Positions 24,196 through 32,543 of a stretch of 64,000 bases of DNA are shown piece after piece. The position numbers were made by a program, and so were the translations under genes. The notes below the pieces were generated by a model. That model was not told where the DNA came from. It was given only the letters and a program-made list of their open reading frames with translations, and made no database searches. The stretch's first letter is position 1. The number at the start of each line of letters is the position of its first letter. Source of the DNA: REEB481 sp964586595 (GTDB taxonomy: Bacteria > Bacteroidota > Bacteroidia > NS11-12g > UBA955); the NCBI GenBank assembly GCA_964586595.1, contig CAZPHB010000013.1, positions 14,129 through 78,128 on the forward strand, read 5' to 3'.

Positions 24196-25770
24196 TTAGT
24201 AGCTGAGTACGAAATCAACCCTGCGGTTTTTGGCACGGCCGGGAGCAGTGCGGTTGTCGGCGATGGGCTTCTCCTGACCAAAACCTGTTGCAGTGAGGCG
24301 CTCGGCGGCAACACCCTGACTGGTGAGGTAGCGCTTCACCGAATCGGCGCGACGCTGTGAAAGGTCCTTGTTTTTGGCAGGATCACCCACGTTGTCGGTA
24401 TGACCTTCAATAGAAACAATGGCTTCTTTGTATTCGTTCAGGATGGCGGTAAGCCTGTTCAGGTCGTCAAAAGATTCTGCGAGGATTACGTCGCTGGCAG
24501 TTTCAAAGTTGATACCCTTAGCGGCCAACGCAATACGCTGACGCACTTCCTGTTTGATTTCGGGGCAGCCTTTGTTGGCAGCGATACCGGCTTTATCCGG
24601 ACAGCGGTCGGTATTGTCAAAGATGCCGTCACCGTCAGAGTCGGGGCAACCTTCTGATGTTTCAGGACCGGCCTTCAGCGGGCATTTGTCTTTGCGGTCT
24701 TCTACGCCATCACCGTCAGAATCGGGACAGCCGTTGAAAGCAGCTGTGCCTGCCATAGAAGGGCACTCGTCTTTGCGGTCTTCAATACCGTCTCCGTCAG
24801 AGTCGGGACAGCCATTGAAGGCAGCAGACCCCATGACTGTAGGGCACTGGTCCATTTTATCTTCCACGCCATCGCCATCAGAGTCGGGGCAACCATTGTA
24901 TTCCGCAGGACCTGGCAGATTTGGGCAAGCGTCGTCGGCATCCAAAATACCGTCACCATCAGAATCCATAGGACAACCCACAGAATCGACGTTGTTGCGG
25001 TATTTCTCTTCAGTTCCGGGGCACTTATCGTATTTATTGGGAACACCGTCTTCGTCCTCGTCCTTCATCTTCTTGCCGGGCTGTGGAGCTCCGCCATTTC
25101 CGAAGGAATAAGCAATACCGAAGGAGTGGTACATGTAGGCATCGAACAGTTTGCTGCGGCCATGAATGATGCTGTGGTTTGGCGTGCGTGCCTGACCATC
25201 CCAAATATCGTTGTGTGTGTAGTTGAAGATGCTCGAAACGCGCAGGGAAACCGCATCGGTAACCTGGTAATTCACGCTCAGGCCACCGTTCACCAATCCG
25301 CTGAAGCCGATGTAATGCTTGTTGATGTTGTTGATGCGGGAATCCACGTAGAACACACCCCATCCGCCAATGATGTTGGCAGACAGCTTGGCATCTTCCT
25401 GCAGGATGCGGCCATTGTTCAGTTTCAAGCGGGCGCCGCCCACAAATTCAAACGTGCTGGCCTTAAAGCCTGCATATTTCCATGGATCAATTTCCCACTG
25501 GATGGTATTGTAGAAACCCACATCTCCGGCGGAGGTGCGCACGATTGCATCGAAAGATGGGCTGATGTAATACCCGAACTGTGCACCGATGCCGTTGTAA
25601 ATAGGCTTGCGGGCAAAAAACAGCGAAGAACCGAGATCGCCGAGGTATTCACGCCATCCGGCGTTGATTTCAATGCCCATGGGTTTGTACACCGTTTGGG
25701 CCGTACCCTGTGCGGCGCTAAGCAGCGCAACACCAGATACAAGTAAACCTTTCAAGTAGTTTTTTATCAT
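24196..25770 (-). CDS. OmpA-family protein with thrombospondin type-3 repeats
   Basis: 524 aa. The signal peptide ends AAQGTAQ. An N-terminal eight-stranded barrel spans about residues 25-235. Six calcium-binding thrombospondin-3 repeats follow (one DEDEDG and five DSDGDG units, each with a D-x-CP end) to about residue 400. The C-terminal OmpA peptidoglycan-binding domain has IEGHTDNVGD and LSQRRADSVKRYL. It tethers the outer membrane to the cell wall. A full-match -7 element (25811-25818) about 40 bases upstream fits strong expression. Confidence 0.93.
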   Translation of the reverse strand: MIKNYLKGLLVSGVALLSAAQGTAQTVYKPMGIEINAGWREYLGDLGSSLFFARKPIYNGIGAQFGYYISPSFDAIVRTSAGDVGFYNTIQWEIDPWKYAGFKASTFEFVGGARLKLNNGRILQEDAKLSANIIGGWGVFYVDSRINNINKHYIGFSGLVNGGLSVNYQVTDAVSLRVSSIFNYTHNDIWDGQARTPNHSIIHGRSKLFDAYMYHSFGIAYSFGNGGAPQPGKKMKDEDEDGVPNKYDKCPGTEEKYRNNVDSVGCPMDSDGDGILDADDACPNLPGPAEYNGCPDSDGDGVEDKMDQCPTVMGSAAFNGCPDSDGDGIEDRKDECPSMAGTAAFNGCPDSDGDGVEDRKDKCPLKAGPETSEGCPDSDGDGIFDNTDRCPDKAGIAANKGCPEIKQEVRQRIALAAKGINFETASDVILAESFDDLNRLTAILNEYKEAIVSIEGHTDNVGDPAKNKDLSQRRADSVKRYLTSQGVAAERLTATGFGQEKPIADNRTAPGRAKNRRVDFVLSY

Positions 25771-25810
25771 AGGGTTTTATTTTTTACACCTTAGGTTAAT
25801 GATTGGTGGA

Positions 25811-25818
25811 CAAATATA
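25811..25818 (-). promoter_or_regulatory. Candidate -7 element of the OmpA gene
   Basis: The minus strand reads TATATTTG, matching TAnnTTTG. It predicts a leader of about 37 bases, longer than those of most other sites in this window. Confidence 0.5.
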
Positions 25819-25880
25819 GAAAATGGATTATAGAAAAAAAGTGGTATCGGGCTGATAAAAGTCATTTTTTACCCGACGAA

Positions 25881-26333
25881 TCAATTGTTGATGTACAGCA
25901 TCGAACCAATCACCTGCACCCTGTAGGTAGCAAGGGGTTGGGGCGTTGGGCCGCCCAAAGGCATCCCATTGAACCCATATTTGGAAGCACAGCAAGGGCT
26001 GAAGCTTCCTGTTGTATAGGTTCCGCAGCGCAATTGCAGCAAGGTGCTGTCCACCTGAATCAAGGAACATTGATTGGTGGGCTGATAGCCGCAAGTTCGT
26101 TCAAAAGCCTTCCAGTCGCCATTGAAATCATGCACCAGCAATACGCCCCGGCTTCCGCCATTCAGAAACATCCAGCTTCCGGGCTGCTGCAGGTACAAAT
26201 AAGAAGGAAGGGATAAATTTATGGACGTATTCACCGGACCACCGGGAATTGGTTCCACGGGAGGTCTGTTGCGGTCGCAGGAACTGTAACAAAGCACAGG
26301 CACAATGGCCGCTAAAAGTAAAATCTTATTCAT
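25881..26333 (-). CDS. Rieske-like lipoprotein lacking the cluster histidines
   Basis: 150 aa from ATG 26333. The lipoprotein signal MNKILLLAAIVPVLCYSSC gives a lipidated Cys19. The rest looks like the small Rieske-fold proteins of Bacteroidota: a strand pair (GVLLVHDFNGDWKAFERTC), TCGYQ where a true Rieske protein has C-x-H, and SPCCASKYGFNG where it has C-x2-H, followed by P-L-x-x-Y. With no histidines in either motif, a normal 2Fe-2S Rieske cluster is unlikely; the several cysteines may form disulfides or hold another metal. It overlaps the upstream dehydrogenase gene by eight bases. Confidence 0.6.
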   Translation of the reverse strand: MNKILLLAAIVPVLCYSSCDRNRPPVEPIPGGPVNTSINLSLPSYLYLQQPGSWMFLNGGSRGVLLVHDFNGDWKAFERTCGYQPTNQCSLIQVDSTLLQLRCGTYTTGSFSPCCASKYGFNGMPLGGPTPQPLATYRVQVIGSMLYINN

Positions 26334-27177
26334 AGCTGTAGAATCCTTTACCGCTTTTGCGCCCATGCAATCCGGCATCCACCTTTTGTTTCTGGATGCG
26401 TGATGGTCTGAATTTCTCATCCTGATGAAACAGGTTGAACATCGATTCTGTGACGGAATAATTGGTTTCAACGCCAATCAGATCCATCAGCCTGAAAGGC
26501 CCCATCCGGAACCCGGAGGCTTCCATCAAACGGTCGATCTGTTCAAAGTCGGCCACTTGCTCCTCCATGATTTTCAACGCTTCCACATAATAATGACGGG
26601 CCACTCGGTTCACGATGAAGCCCGGTGCATCCTGCGCCAGCACCACAGTTTTTCCCAAGGATTCGGCAAATTGCGACGCCGCTGCTACGGTTTCCCTGCT
26701 GCTGTGGGCACCGGCAATTACTTCCACCAACTTCATCAAGGAAGCAGGATTGAAAAAGTGTATGCCCACAAATCGGGCCGGATCAGGCACCGCAGCAGCG
26801 ATTTGGGTAATGGGTATGGAAGATGTATTGGATGCCAGAATGGTATGTGCCGCATTGTTTTGGGCCAGCACTTCAAACAGTGTTCTCTTCACCGGCAGCT
26901 GTTCCACAATGGCTTCAATGATTAAATCTGCCTGCAAAGAGGTTGCATCACCACATGTTTGAATGCGTGCCAGCGCTTCCTGCATTTCTGTTTGGGTAAG
27001 CTTTCCTTTGGCAACCGATTTCTCGAGGTCGGTGCGGATGTACGCGAGGCCACGTTCCAAAGCACCTGAACCCGTATCAAACAAGATGGTCTGATAACCT
27101 GCTTTGGCAGCGCACAGGGCAATACCCGAGCCCATGACTCCGGCACCAGCAATACCAACGGTTTTTATCTGGGACAT
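26326..27177 (-). CDS. 3-hydroxybutyryl-CoA dehydrogenase
   Basis: 283 aa. NAD(P)-dependent oxidation or reduction of (S)-3-hydroxyacyl-CoA in fatty-acid or butyrate metabolism, cytoplasmic. The Rossmann motif GIAGAGVMGSGIA starts near residue 9. The catalytic His is in GIHFFNPASLMKLVE, with NTSSIPIT upstream and PGFIVNRVARHYYVEA in the C-terminal dimerisation part. There are two adjacent ATGs (27180 and 27177). The -7 element TAAGTTTG ends one base before the first, so transcription probably starts at or just before 27178 and the second ATG is preferred. Confidence 0.92.
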   Translation of the reverse strand: MSQIKTVGIAGAGVMGSGIALCAAKAGYQTILFDTGSGALERGLAYIRTDLEKSVAKGKLTQTEMQEALARIQTCGDATSLQADLIIEAIVEQLPVKRTLFEVLAQNNAAHTILASNTSSIPITQIAAAVPDPARFVGIHFFNPASLMKLVEVIAGAHSSRETVAAASQFAESLGKTVVLAQDAPGFIVNRVARHYYVEALKIMEEQVADFEQIDRLMEASGFRMGPFRLMDLIGVETNYSVTESMFNLFHQDEKFRPSRIQKQKVDAGLHGRKSGKGFYSYE

Positions 27178-27181
27178 CATG

Positions 27182-27189
27182 CAAACTTA
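27182..27189 (-). promoter_or_regulatory. Candidate -7 element giving a leaderless 3-hydroxybutyryl-CoA dehydrogenase mRNA
   Basis: The minus strand reads TAAGTTTG followed by C-ATG-ATG. With start sites a few bases past this element, the mRNA would have essentially no leader. Confidence 0.5.
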
Positions 27190-27228
27190 CCGCAAAGAAA
27201 CGAGCTGCACCACCTGCCTGTGCGGCGG

Positions 27229-28497
27229 TCAGCGTGCCAGCAGCCAGAAGACAGGATTCTGTACCTTCTGTCCCTGCCAAACCTGGAATTGCAGTTCCGT
27301 TTTGCCGTCATCGTCGGTAAACACCACGCCCACCGGTTGACGCGTATCAATCTGATCGCCTTTTTTTACCAGCACCTTACCCAGGTTGGCATATACGGTA
27401 AAGTACTCGCCATGATTCACAAGCACCGCCTGTTCCTGACCGGGGATGCTCAGCACTGCGCTTACTACGCCCTTGAACACCGCCCTCGCCTGCGCCCCGG
27501 AAACAGAGCTGATGTCGATGCCATTGCTCACCAGGGTAACATCCCTGAGTTCCGGATGTTGGTAGGTGCCAAAGCCTTGGGTAATTACCCCGCGCTCCAA
27601 GGGCCAGGGCAATTTGCCCTTATTGGTTGCAAATGCCGAGGAAAGCGCGCGCGCTTCAGGCGTGAGTGACGTAGCGGGCGCCGCAGAACTGGTCTTCGAG
27701 GTGGTGCCCGAACTGCCGCCGGTAGATTTGGGGGCGGTATTTCGTGCGGGTGCTGCAGCCGACTTCCGCTGGGCAGCCATTTCTTTGGCAATCAGGTTGC
27801 GGATGGCCTGATCCAATCGTTTCAGGGCTTGTTGCTGTGCATTGAGTTTTTTGCGCAATTCGCGCTCCTTCCCGCCCAAACTTTTGGCAAGTTCATCCTT
27901 GCTTTGCCGGTCCCGTTCCAGCTGCCTGCGCTCTGTTTCTTCTGCGCCCAGGAGGCTGCTCTTCTTCGTCTTCACCCCTTCCAATTCCAAAAGCCGGGCA
28001 TTCACCTCCATCTTCCGGTCGCGGATGTCGTGGATGAGTTCCTTCTGAAAGGAAGCCAACTTGCGGATGTATTTGATGCGGCTGACCGCCTGGTTGAAGC
28101 TTTCCGAAGAAAAGATAAATGCCAGTTTACTGAACTTGCTTCGGCTTTTATATGATTGAACCATCACCCTGGCCAATCGCTTCTTTTCCTCATCCAGGGC
28201 AAATTCCAATTCATCAATTAATGAAGCTTTCATGGCAATTTCCTGATCCACGCTGCTTATTTCTTCGCGAATGGTTTCAATCAGGTCGTTCTGATTGCGG
28301 ATGAGTTTCCCCAGCAGCACCAAGTTGTTCAAGGTTTGCTTCTTTTTTTTCTGGGTTTCCTCCAGCACCTTGCGTGTACGGGCAATTTCTTCCTGTGCCT
28401 TGCGCTTTTTTTCTTCCAGTTCTTTGCGCGATTGTGCTTTTGCCGGATGCAGCAACATCAAGGGCAACAGGAACAAAAGGATCTTAGCGACGTTCAT
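27229..28497 (-). CDS. EnvC-like murein hydrolase activator (degenerate M23/LytM domain)
   Basis: 422 aa. The signal peptide ends HPAKAQ. A long coiled coil covers about residues 22-255, a Ser/Thr/Ala-rich linker about 245-280, and a C-terminal LytM-like domain follows. The zinc ligands of active M23 peptidases are missing: the first-ligand strand reads NGIDISS and the H-x-H position reads LQFQVW. EnvC/NlpD-type proteins with such domains activate amidases at division sites, so a regulatory rather than catalytic role is inferred. It is the last gene of the conserved envelope operon 34006-27229 and overlaps the upstream lipoprotein gene by 14 bases. Confidence 0.87.
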   Translation of the reverse strand: MNVAKILLFLLPLMLLHPAKAQSRKELEEKKRKAQEEIARTRKVLEETQKKKKQTLNNLVLLGKLIRNQNDLIETIREEISSVDQEIAMKASLIDELEFALDEEKKRLARVMVQSYKSRSKFSKLAFIFSSESFNQAVSRIKYIRKLASFQKELIHDIRDRKMEVNARLLELEGVKTKKSSLLGAEETERRQLERDRQSKDELAKSLGGKERELRKKLNAQQQALKRLDQAIRNLIAKEMAAQRKSAAAPARNTAPKSTGGSSGTTSKTSSAAPATSLTPEARALSSAFATNKGKLPWPLERGVITQGFGTYQHPELRDVTLVSNGIDISSVSGAQARAVFKGVVSAVLSIPGQEQAVLVNHGEYFTVYANLGKVLVKKGDQIDTRQPVGVVFTDDDGKTELQFQVWQGQKVQNPVFWLLAR

Positions 28498-29293
28498 AAC
28501 TGGCGGGGATGTTTAGTGGAAATTGAAGGTTTAGCGCAGCGGATAATTCGTTGATCGTTAGTGAAGCCGAGGATTCCTGTACAGACGGGTCGGCACCTTT
28601 GTTGTTGTTTGCCAGAACCTTTACGCGAATGTTCTTCGGCATAAACAGATCCGGACGCTCCCTGCTGGGCATTTGTCCTTGGTAATTCGCTGTGATGGAT
28701 CGCGCATTGTCTTGATCGGCCAATGCTGAAGAAACCAAAGTACCTGCATCAAAAAACAGCCTATTGGTCCAGGTGCTGAGTTTAGCCATCCATTGGAAGT
28801 TCAGGCTGTCGTAACGATATGTTGCGGTATCAAAAAGCGGCAAACCGAGCATCAGCTTTTGCAGTTCGCTGAGGGAAAGCGGGGCGCCCAGCAATTCCTG
28901 AAGGTAGGCGATGCTGTACACGGCATAATATTTCTGAAGGTAGTTCACCACCTTCACGGAATCGCGGGTAATCAACGCACGGGCGGCAGTGATGCCCATG
29001 CCGGGACTGATGCTGAGCCACAGCACAGAATCGCGTTTCATGCGAAACGTGGCATTGAGGCTGAGGTCGGATCCGTTCATGTCCAGATTCAAGTCGCCCT
29101 TTCCTGAAAAAGCACTCCAGTTGCTGGAAACCAAATCGGCAGCTTTTTGTTCCAAGCGCGCTGCTGTTGGCGCAACGACCGTTGGCACAGCCTCCTCGCG
29201 GAGCGCTGCCTTTTTCGACCCAGATTTAAACACCTTGCAGGATGTTCCTGTAAGCGCAAACAATAACAAAAGGCCTGTAATCTTATGGTTCAT
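28484..29293 (-). CDS. DUF4292 lipoprotein
   Basis: 269 aa from ATG 29293, giving the lipoprotein signal MNHKITGLLLLFALTGTSC. The mature part is an all-beta LolA/LolB-like fold: FSGKGDLNLDMNG, the DSVLWLSISPGMGITAARALITRDSVKVVN segment (in two strands) and KYYAVYSIAYLQELLG are typical of DUF4292. A periplasmic lipid- or lipoprotein-handling role is often suspected but unproven. It overlaps the TPR gene stop by 11 bases and EnvC by 14. Confidence 0.85.
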   Translation of the reverse strand: MNHKITGLLLLFALTGTSCKVFKSGSKKAALREEAVPTVVAPTAARLEQKAADLVSSNWSAFSGKGDLNLDMNGSDLSLNATFRMKRDSVLWLSISPGMGITAARALITRDSVKVVNYLQKYYAVYSIAYLQELLGAPLSLSELQKLMLGLPLFDTATYRYDSLNFQWMAKLSTWTNRLFFDAGTLVSSALADQDNARSITANYQGQMPSRERPDLFMPKNIRVKVLANNNKGADPSVQESSASLTINELSAALNLQFPLNIPASYERR

Positions 29294-31004
29294 AAAGTTT
29301 CTTATTGAGTTTAACGGCATCTCCCCCGGCCTTTAGTGCCTGCAGCCAGTATTTTTTTGCCTGTGTTTTTTGGTTCAGTTGATTGAAGGCGTCTCCCAGT
29401 GCTTCCAAAAGCTGCGGTTCTTTGGTTTCAGGAGTATTGAGTGCCAGCCAAACGTTGATTGCACCCTCTGGTTTATGTGCATAAAACAAAACCCAGCCCA
29501 GTATCAACTGCACTGCTTCTAAATCAGTACCCGGATTTGCCGCAGCCTCAAGTGCCCTTTGTTCCGCTTCAGCAGTCTTGCCCTGCAGGGCCAGTACATA
29601 GGCAAGCTGGGCCTCTGCCCAAGGTACTTCGGGCCATTGCAACAGGTTCGTGTTTGCCAGGCTGAAGGCTTCATCCAATTTCCCCTGAGCACAAAGAATA
29701 CGCTGCTGGAGCGCACTCAGCGCCAGGCGGTCGTTTCGTTCATAGGCGATGCCTGCGCCATAGCTTGCAGATTCAAGGGCTACATCAAGCTTTTGCTGCT
29801 GAAAGGCAGCGTAAGCCACCCAATAATGTGCCACGGCACTGACGGGAAATAAAGAAACCATGTCAGCTGCGGTTTCAGACAAGTTCTTCCAGTCTGCTGT
29901 CCACTGCAAAGCACGATTAGTTTTTTCAAAAGCGCGGAAGGCAGTGCCTTCCTGAAGCAGCGCAACATTCCGAATCATCTGCAGGTAACAAGCCGCTGCC
30001 AGGCTGTCCATGTGTCGTTTTGAGGCCAGGTCCCCGCAATATTCCAGCACATGTACATCATCGGGATGAGCTTCTTGCAAGGCGTTGAGCACGCGGCTGG
30101 TGCTGTCTGGGGAAAGACGAACGTTTCTGCCCCACAGGGTCAGCAGTTGTTTCTTTCTGGCGAATTCCAGATCGGTGCTTGCAGCCAAATGCTGTATGGC
30201 ATCGTAGGTATTGCTTGTTTCGCCACGGTTCAGGCGGATGTTCAGCAGCAACAACTCGGCTTTGGCATTCGCAGGGTTTTGACTCAGAATAGCTGTGAGG
30301 AGCGGTACGGCGCGTTCGGGCATATTCGCATCCATGCATAATTCAGCCTCCCGGAAGGCGTAAGCCATTCTGTCGGGGTATTTTTCCCGCAGTTTCTTCA
30401 TGGCTTCCACTGCTTCCACGTAGCGCCCTTCGGACTTCAGCAAGCGAATTTTTTCTTCCGTAGTATAAGGCCTGAGGCCAACTTGAGATTCTCGAAGTTC
30501 AATAAGCTGCAGCGCTTTGCCGCGATTGCCTGCGCGCAGCTGCAACCGCAAAGCTTCCTGAAACAGGGCGAAGCGATTGGGCGTTTCGCGCATGAGTTGT
30601 TCATAAACTTCTGCAGCCTGCGCATACAAACCCTGGGCTTCCATAATTTCGGCCTCCAGCTCGCGGTACCAGCGGTTCTGAGGATTCAGTTTCCGTGCTT
30701 TTTTGATGAAAAACAGGGCTTCGCTGTTGCGTTTTTCCCTGGCGTGGATGCTGGCTATTCGGTACAATACCGCATCGTTGTCGGGCCGTTCCCGCTCCAG
30801 GGCCATAAATGCGGCCAATCCCAGGTCGCCGGAGCCGTTTAAAAACTGTGCTTCTGCCTGCAGGTAGGCATTGGTAAAAGAAACTTCGGCACCGTCGGCT
30901 TGTATGGCTGCGCCGGCAGATGCTGTCTCAGGCTTTTTGAGGAGGCCACAGGATGTGCTCAGCGTGGCAATGATGAGCGGCAATATGGCAGCGGCCGCCC
31001 TCAT
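29283..31004 (-). CDS. Tetratricopeptide-repeat lipoprotein
   Basis: 573 aa. The lipoprotein signal MRAAAAILPLIIATLSTSC gives lipidated Cys19. Some ten or more TPR units follow, with typical A-x3-Y and P-end spacing (for example ALFFIKKARKLNPQNRWY, AAEVYEQLMRETPNRFAL). It probably scaffolds an envelope complex on the periplasmic face. It starts three bases after the stop of the nucleotidyltransferase and overlaps DUF4292, as in the same operon of other Bacteroidota. Confidence 0.88.
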   Translation of the reverse strand: MRAAAAILPLIIATLSTSCGLLKKPETASAGAAIQADGAEVSFTNAYLQAEAQFLNGSGDLGLAAFMALERERPDNDAVLYRIASIHAREKRNSEALFFIKKARKLNPQNRWYRELEAEIMEAQGLYAQAAEVYEQLMRETPNRFALFQEALRLQLRAGNRGKALQLIELRESQVGLRPYTTEEKIRLLKSEGRYVEAVEAMKKLREKYPDRMAYAFREAELCMDANMPERAVPLLTAILSQNPANAKAELLLLNIRLNRGETSNTYDAIQHLAASTDLEFARKKQLLTLWGRNVRLSPDSTSRVLNALQEAHPDDVHVLEYCGDLASKRHMDSLAAACYLQMIRNVALLQEGTAFRAFEKTNRALQWTADWKNLSETAADMVSLFPVSAVAHYWVAYAAFQQQKLDVALESASYGAGIAYERNDRLALSALQQRILCAQGKLDEAFSLANTNLLQWPEVPWAEAQLAYVLALQGKTAEAEQRALEAAANPGTDLEAVQLILGWVLFYAHKPEGAINVWLALNTPETKEPQLLEALGDAFNQLNQKTQAKKYWLQALKAGGDAVKLNKKLYEP

Positions 31005-31007
31005 GGA

Positions 31008-32009
31008 TTAATGCTGGGTGGAATAATCCCCGATACTCAATTCGTGGCTGTTTCCATCAAGGCGCACATGGTTTCCGATGATGCTGTTGGTGCAAGTGAG
31101 GTTGCGGATGGTACTGTGACTCTGGATGATGCTGTTGTCCACCACACAATTTTCCAGTTCCGTATTGTCGCCAATGGAAACATACGGACCAATGCGGCTT
31201 CCTTTGATGCGCACGTTGGCTCCGATGAAACAGGGTTCGATGATTTCGGTACCACCGTTGTACTGGTTTTTATCCACGGCAAAATGGTCCTTTCTGGTAG
31301 CCAGCAATCGTTGGTTGGTGAACACGGTTGCGTCTTTGTTGCCGCAGTCCCACCATTCTTCAACGGCACCGGGCGCAAAACGCAATCCTTTATTTTTCAT
31401 GTTTTCCAGCGCATTGGTGAGCTGATACTCGCCTTTTTCGCGGATGTTGTTGTCGAGCAGGTAGCGCAATTCTTTCTTCAGGTTATCACCATCGCGGAAG
31501 TAGTAAATGCCGATGATGGCCAGATCGGAAACAAATTCCGCAGGCTTTTCCACAAAATCGGTGATGTTGTTTCCCTCGTCAATTTTCACCACTCCAAACA
31601 TGCGCGGGTCTTCAACGCGATGCACCCAGATGATGCCATCGCGTGTTTTGTCGAGTTCAAAGTCGGCGCGAAACAAGGTATCGGCAAAAGCCACAATCAC
31701 TTCACCGTCCAGACATTCTTCGGCGCAAAGGACAGCGTGCGCGGTTCCCAAAGGTTCATCCTGGTAGAAAATCTTTCCTTTGGCGCCAATGCTTTCGGCA
31801 ACATCCAGGAGCTTTTGCTCTGTTTCTGCTCCGAAGTCGCCAATCACAAACGCTACTTCTTCAATACGGTCACGGCATACACGGGCGATATCTTCAATCA
31901 ACCAGTGTACAATGGGCTTTCCAGCTACCGGCAGTAAGGGTTTGGGAACGGTGAGGGTATGCGGACGCATGCGTTTTCCCATTCCCGCCATTGGCACTAT
32001 TACCTTCAT
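31008..32009 (-). CDS. Sugar-1-phosphate nucleotidyltransferase with left-handed beta-helix tail (paralogue 2)
   Basis: 333 aa, cytoplasmic. N-terminal signature GMGKRMRPHTLTVPK, then PLGTAHAVLCAEE and FADTLF (metal-binding Asp), VEKPAEFVSD, and WWDCGNKDATV. The C-terminus has hexapeptide repeats (GANVRIKGSRIG, GDNTELEN) ending at about residue 325. It is paralogous to 501-1496. It lies between dut and the TPR lipoprotein gene, the conserved place of this enzyme in Bacteroidota, so a housekeeping envelope sugar is likely. An inverted repeat at 32049-32070 lies upstream. Confidence 0.88.
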   Translation of the reverse strand: MKVIVPMAGMGKRMRPHTLTVPKPLLPVAGKPIVHWLIEDIARVCRDRIEEVAFVIGDFGAETEQKLLDVAESIGAKGKIFYQDEPLGTAHAVLCAEECLDGEVIVAFADTLFRADFELDKTRDGIIWVHRVEDPRMFGVVKIDEGNNITDFVEKPAEFVSDLAIIGIYYFRDGDNLKKELRYLLDNNIREKGEYQLTNALENMKNKGLRFAPGAVEEWWDCGNKDATVFTNQRLLATRKDHFAVDKNQYNGGTEIIEPCFIGANVRIKGSRIGPYVSIGDNTELENCVVDNSIIQSHSTIRNLTCTNSIIGNHVRLDGNSHELSIGDYSTQH

Positions 32010-32048
32010 AATTTGTTACTGCAAGATTAACCCTGCAAATAACGGGCT

Positions 32049-32070
32049 TTTAAGGTTAAGATACCTTAAA
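32049..32070. promoter_or_regulatory. Inverted repeat between dut and the nucleotidyltransferase gene
   Basis: TTTAAGGT (32049-32056) and ACCTTAAA (32063-32070) form perfect 8-bp arms six bases apart. A third related word, CCTTAAG, lies at 32076-32082. There is no T-run on the minus strand, so an operator is likelier than a terminator. Confidence 0.35.
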
Positions 32071-32093
32071 CCCAGCCTTAAGTGTATGCTTTA

Positions 32094-32543
32094 CTAAACA
32101 CCGGTGGAGCCGTAACCTCCTGAGCCTCTTTCGGTTGGGTCAAGGGTTTCTGCAAGGTTCCAGCGCACATGTTCATGTTTGGCCACTACAAGCTGAGCGA
32201 TGCGGTCGCCGTTGGAAATGGCAAATGCCTCTTTCCCGTGGTTGATGAGCAATACTTTTACTTCTCCCCTGTAATCGCTGTCAATGGTTCCCGGGCTGTT
32301 CAGTACCGTTATTCCGTATTTCAGGGCGAGTCCGCTGCGCGGCCTGACCTGCGCTTCGAAGCCGGCAGGTATTTCCAGAAACAATCCGGTGGGCACGAGC
32401 ATGCGTGCGCCAGGTTCCAGTGTGCATGTTTCGGTTAAAAAGGCCAGCAGGTCCATCCCGGCTGCATGCGCTGTTTGCCGTTCAGGCAAAGGATTGCCGG
32501 AGCTGTTCACTACCTTGATGGTCAGTTGGGTTTCTTGTTCCAT
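32094..32543 (-). CDS. dut: dUTP diphosphatase (dUTPase)
   Basis: 149 aa from ATG 32543. Hydrolyses dUTP to dUMP, keeping uracil out of DNA and feeding dTMP synthesis. All five trimeric-dUTPase motifs are visible: HAAGMDLLA, VRPRSGLA, NSPGTIDSDYRGE, NGDRIAQLVV and the C-terminal P-loop-like ERGSGGYGSTG. The longer frame to 32606 adds a stretch not found in the family. It overlaps the 3' end of the flippase gene by 22 bases. Confidence 0.96.
   Translation of the reverse strand: MEQETQLTIKVVNSSGNPLPERQTAHAAGMDLLAFLTETCTLEPGARMLVPTGLFLEIPAGFEAQVRPRSGLALKYGITVLNSPGTIDSDYRGEVKVLLINHGKEAFAISNGDRIAQLVVAKHEHVRWNLAETLDPTERGSGGYGSTGV

Noticed and set aside
30900..31937. 345-codon plus-strand frame
   Set aside because: Antisense to the nucleotidyltransferase gene, with no recognisable domain and a His/Phe-rich composition typical of shadow frames.
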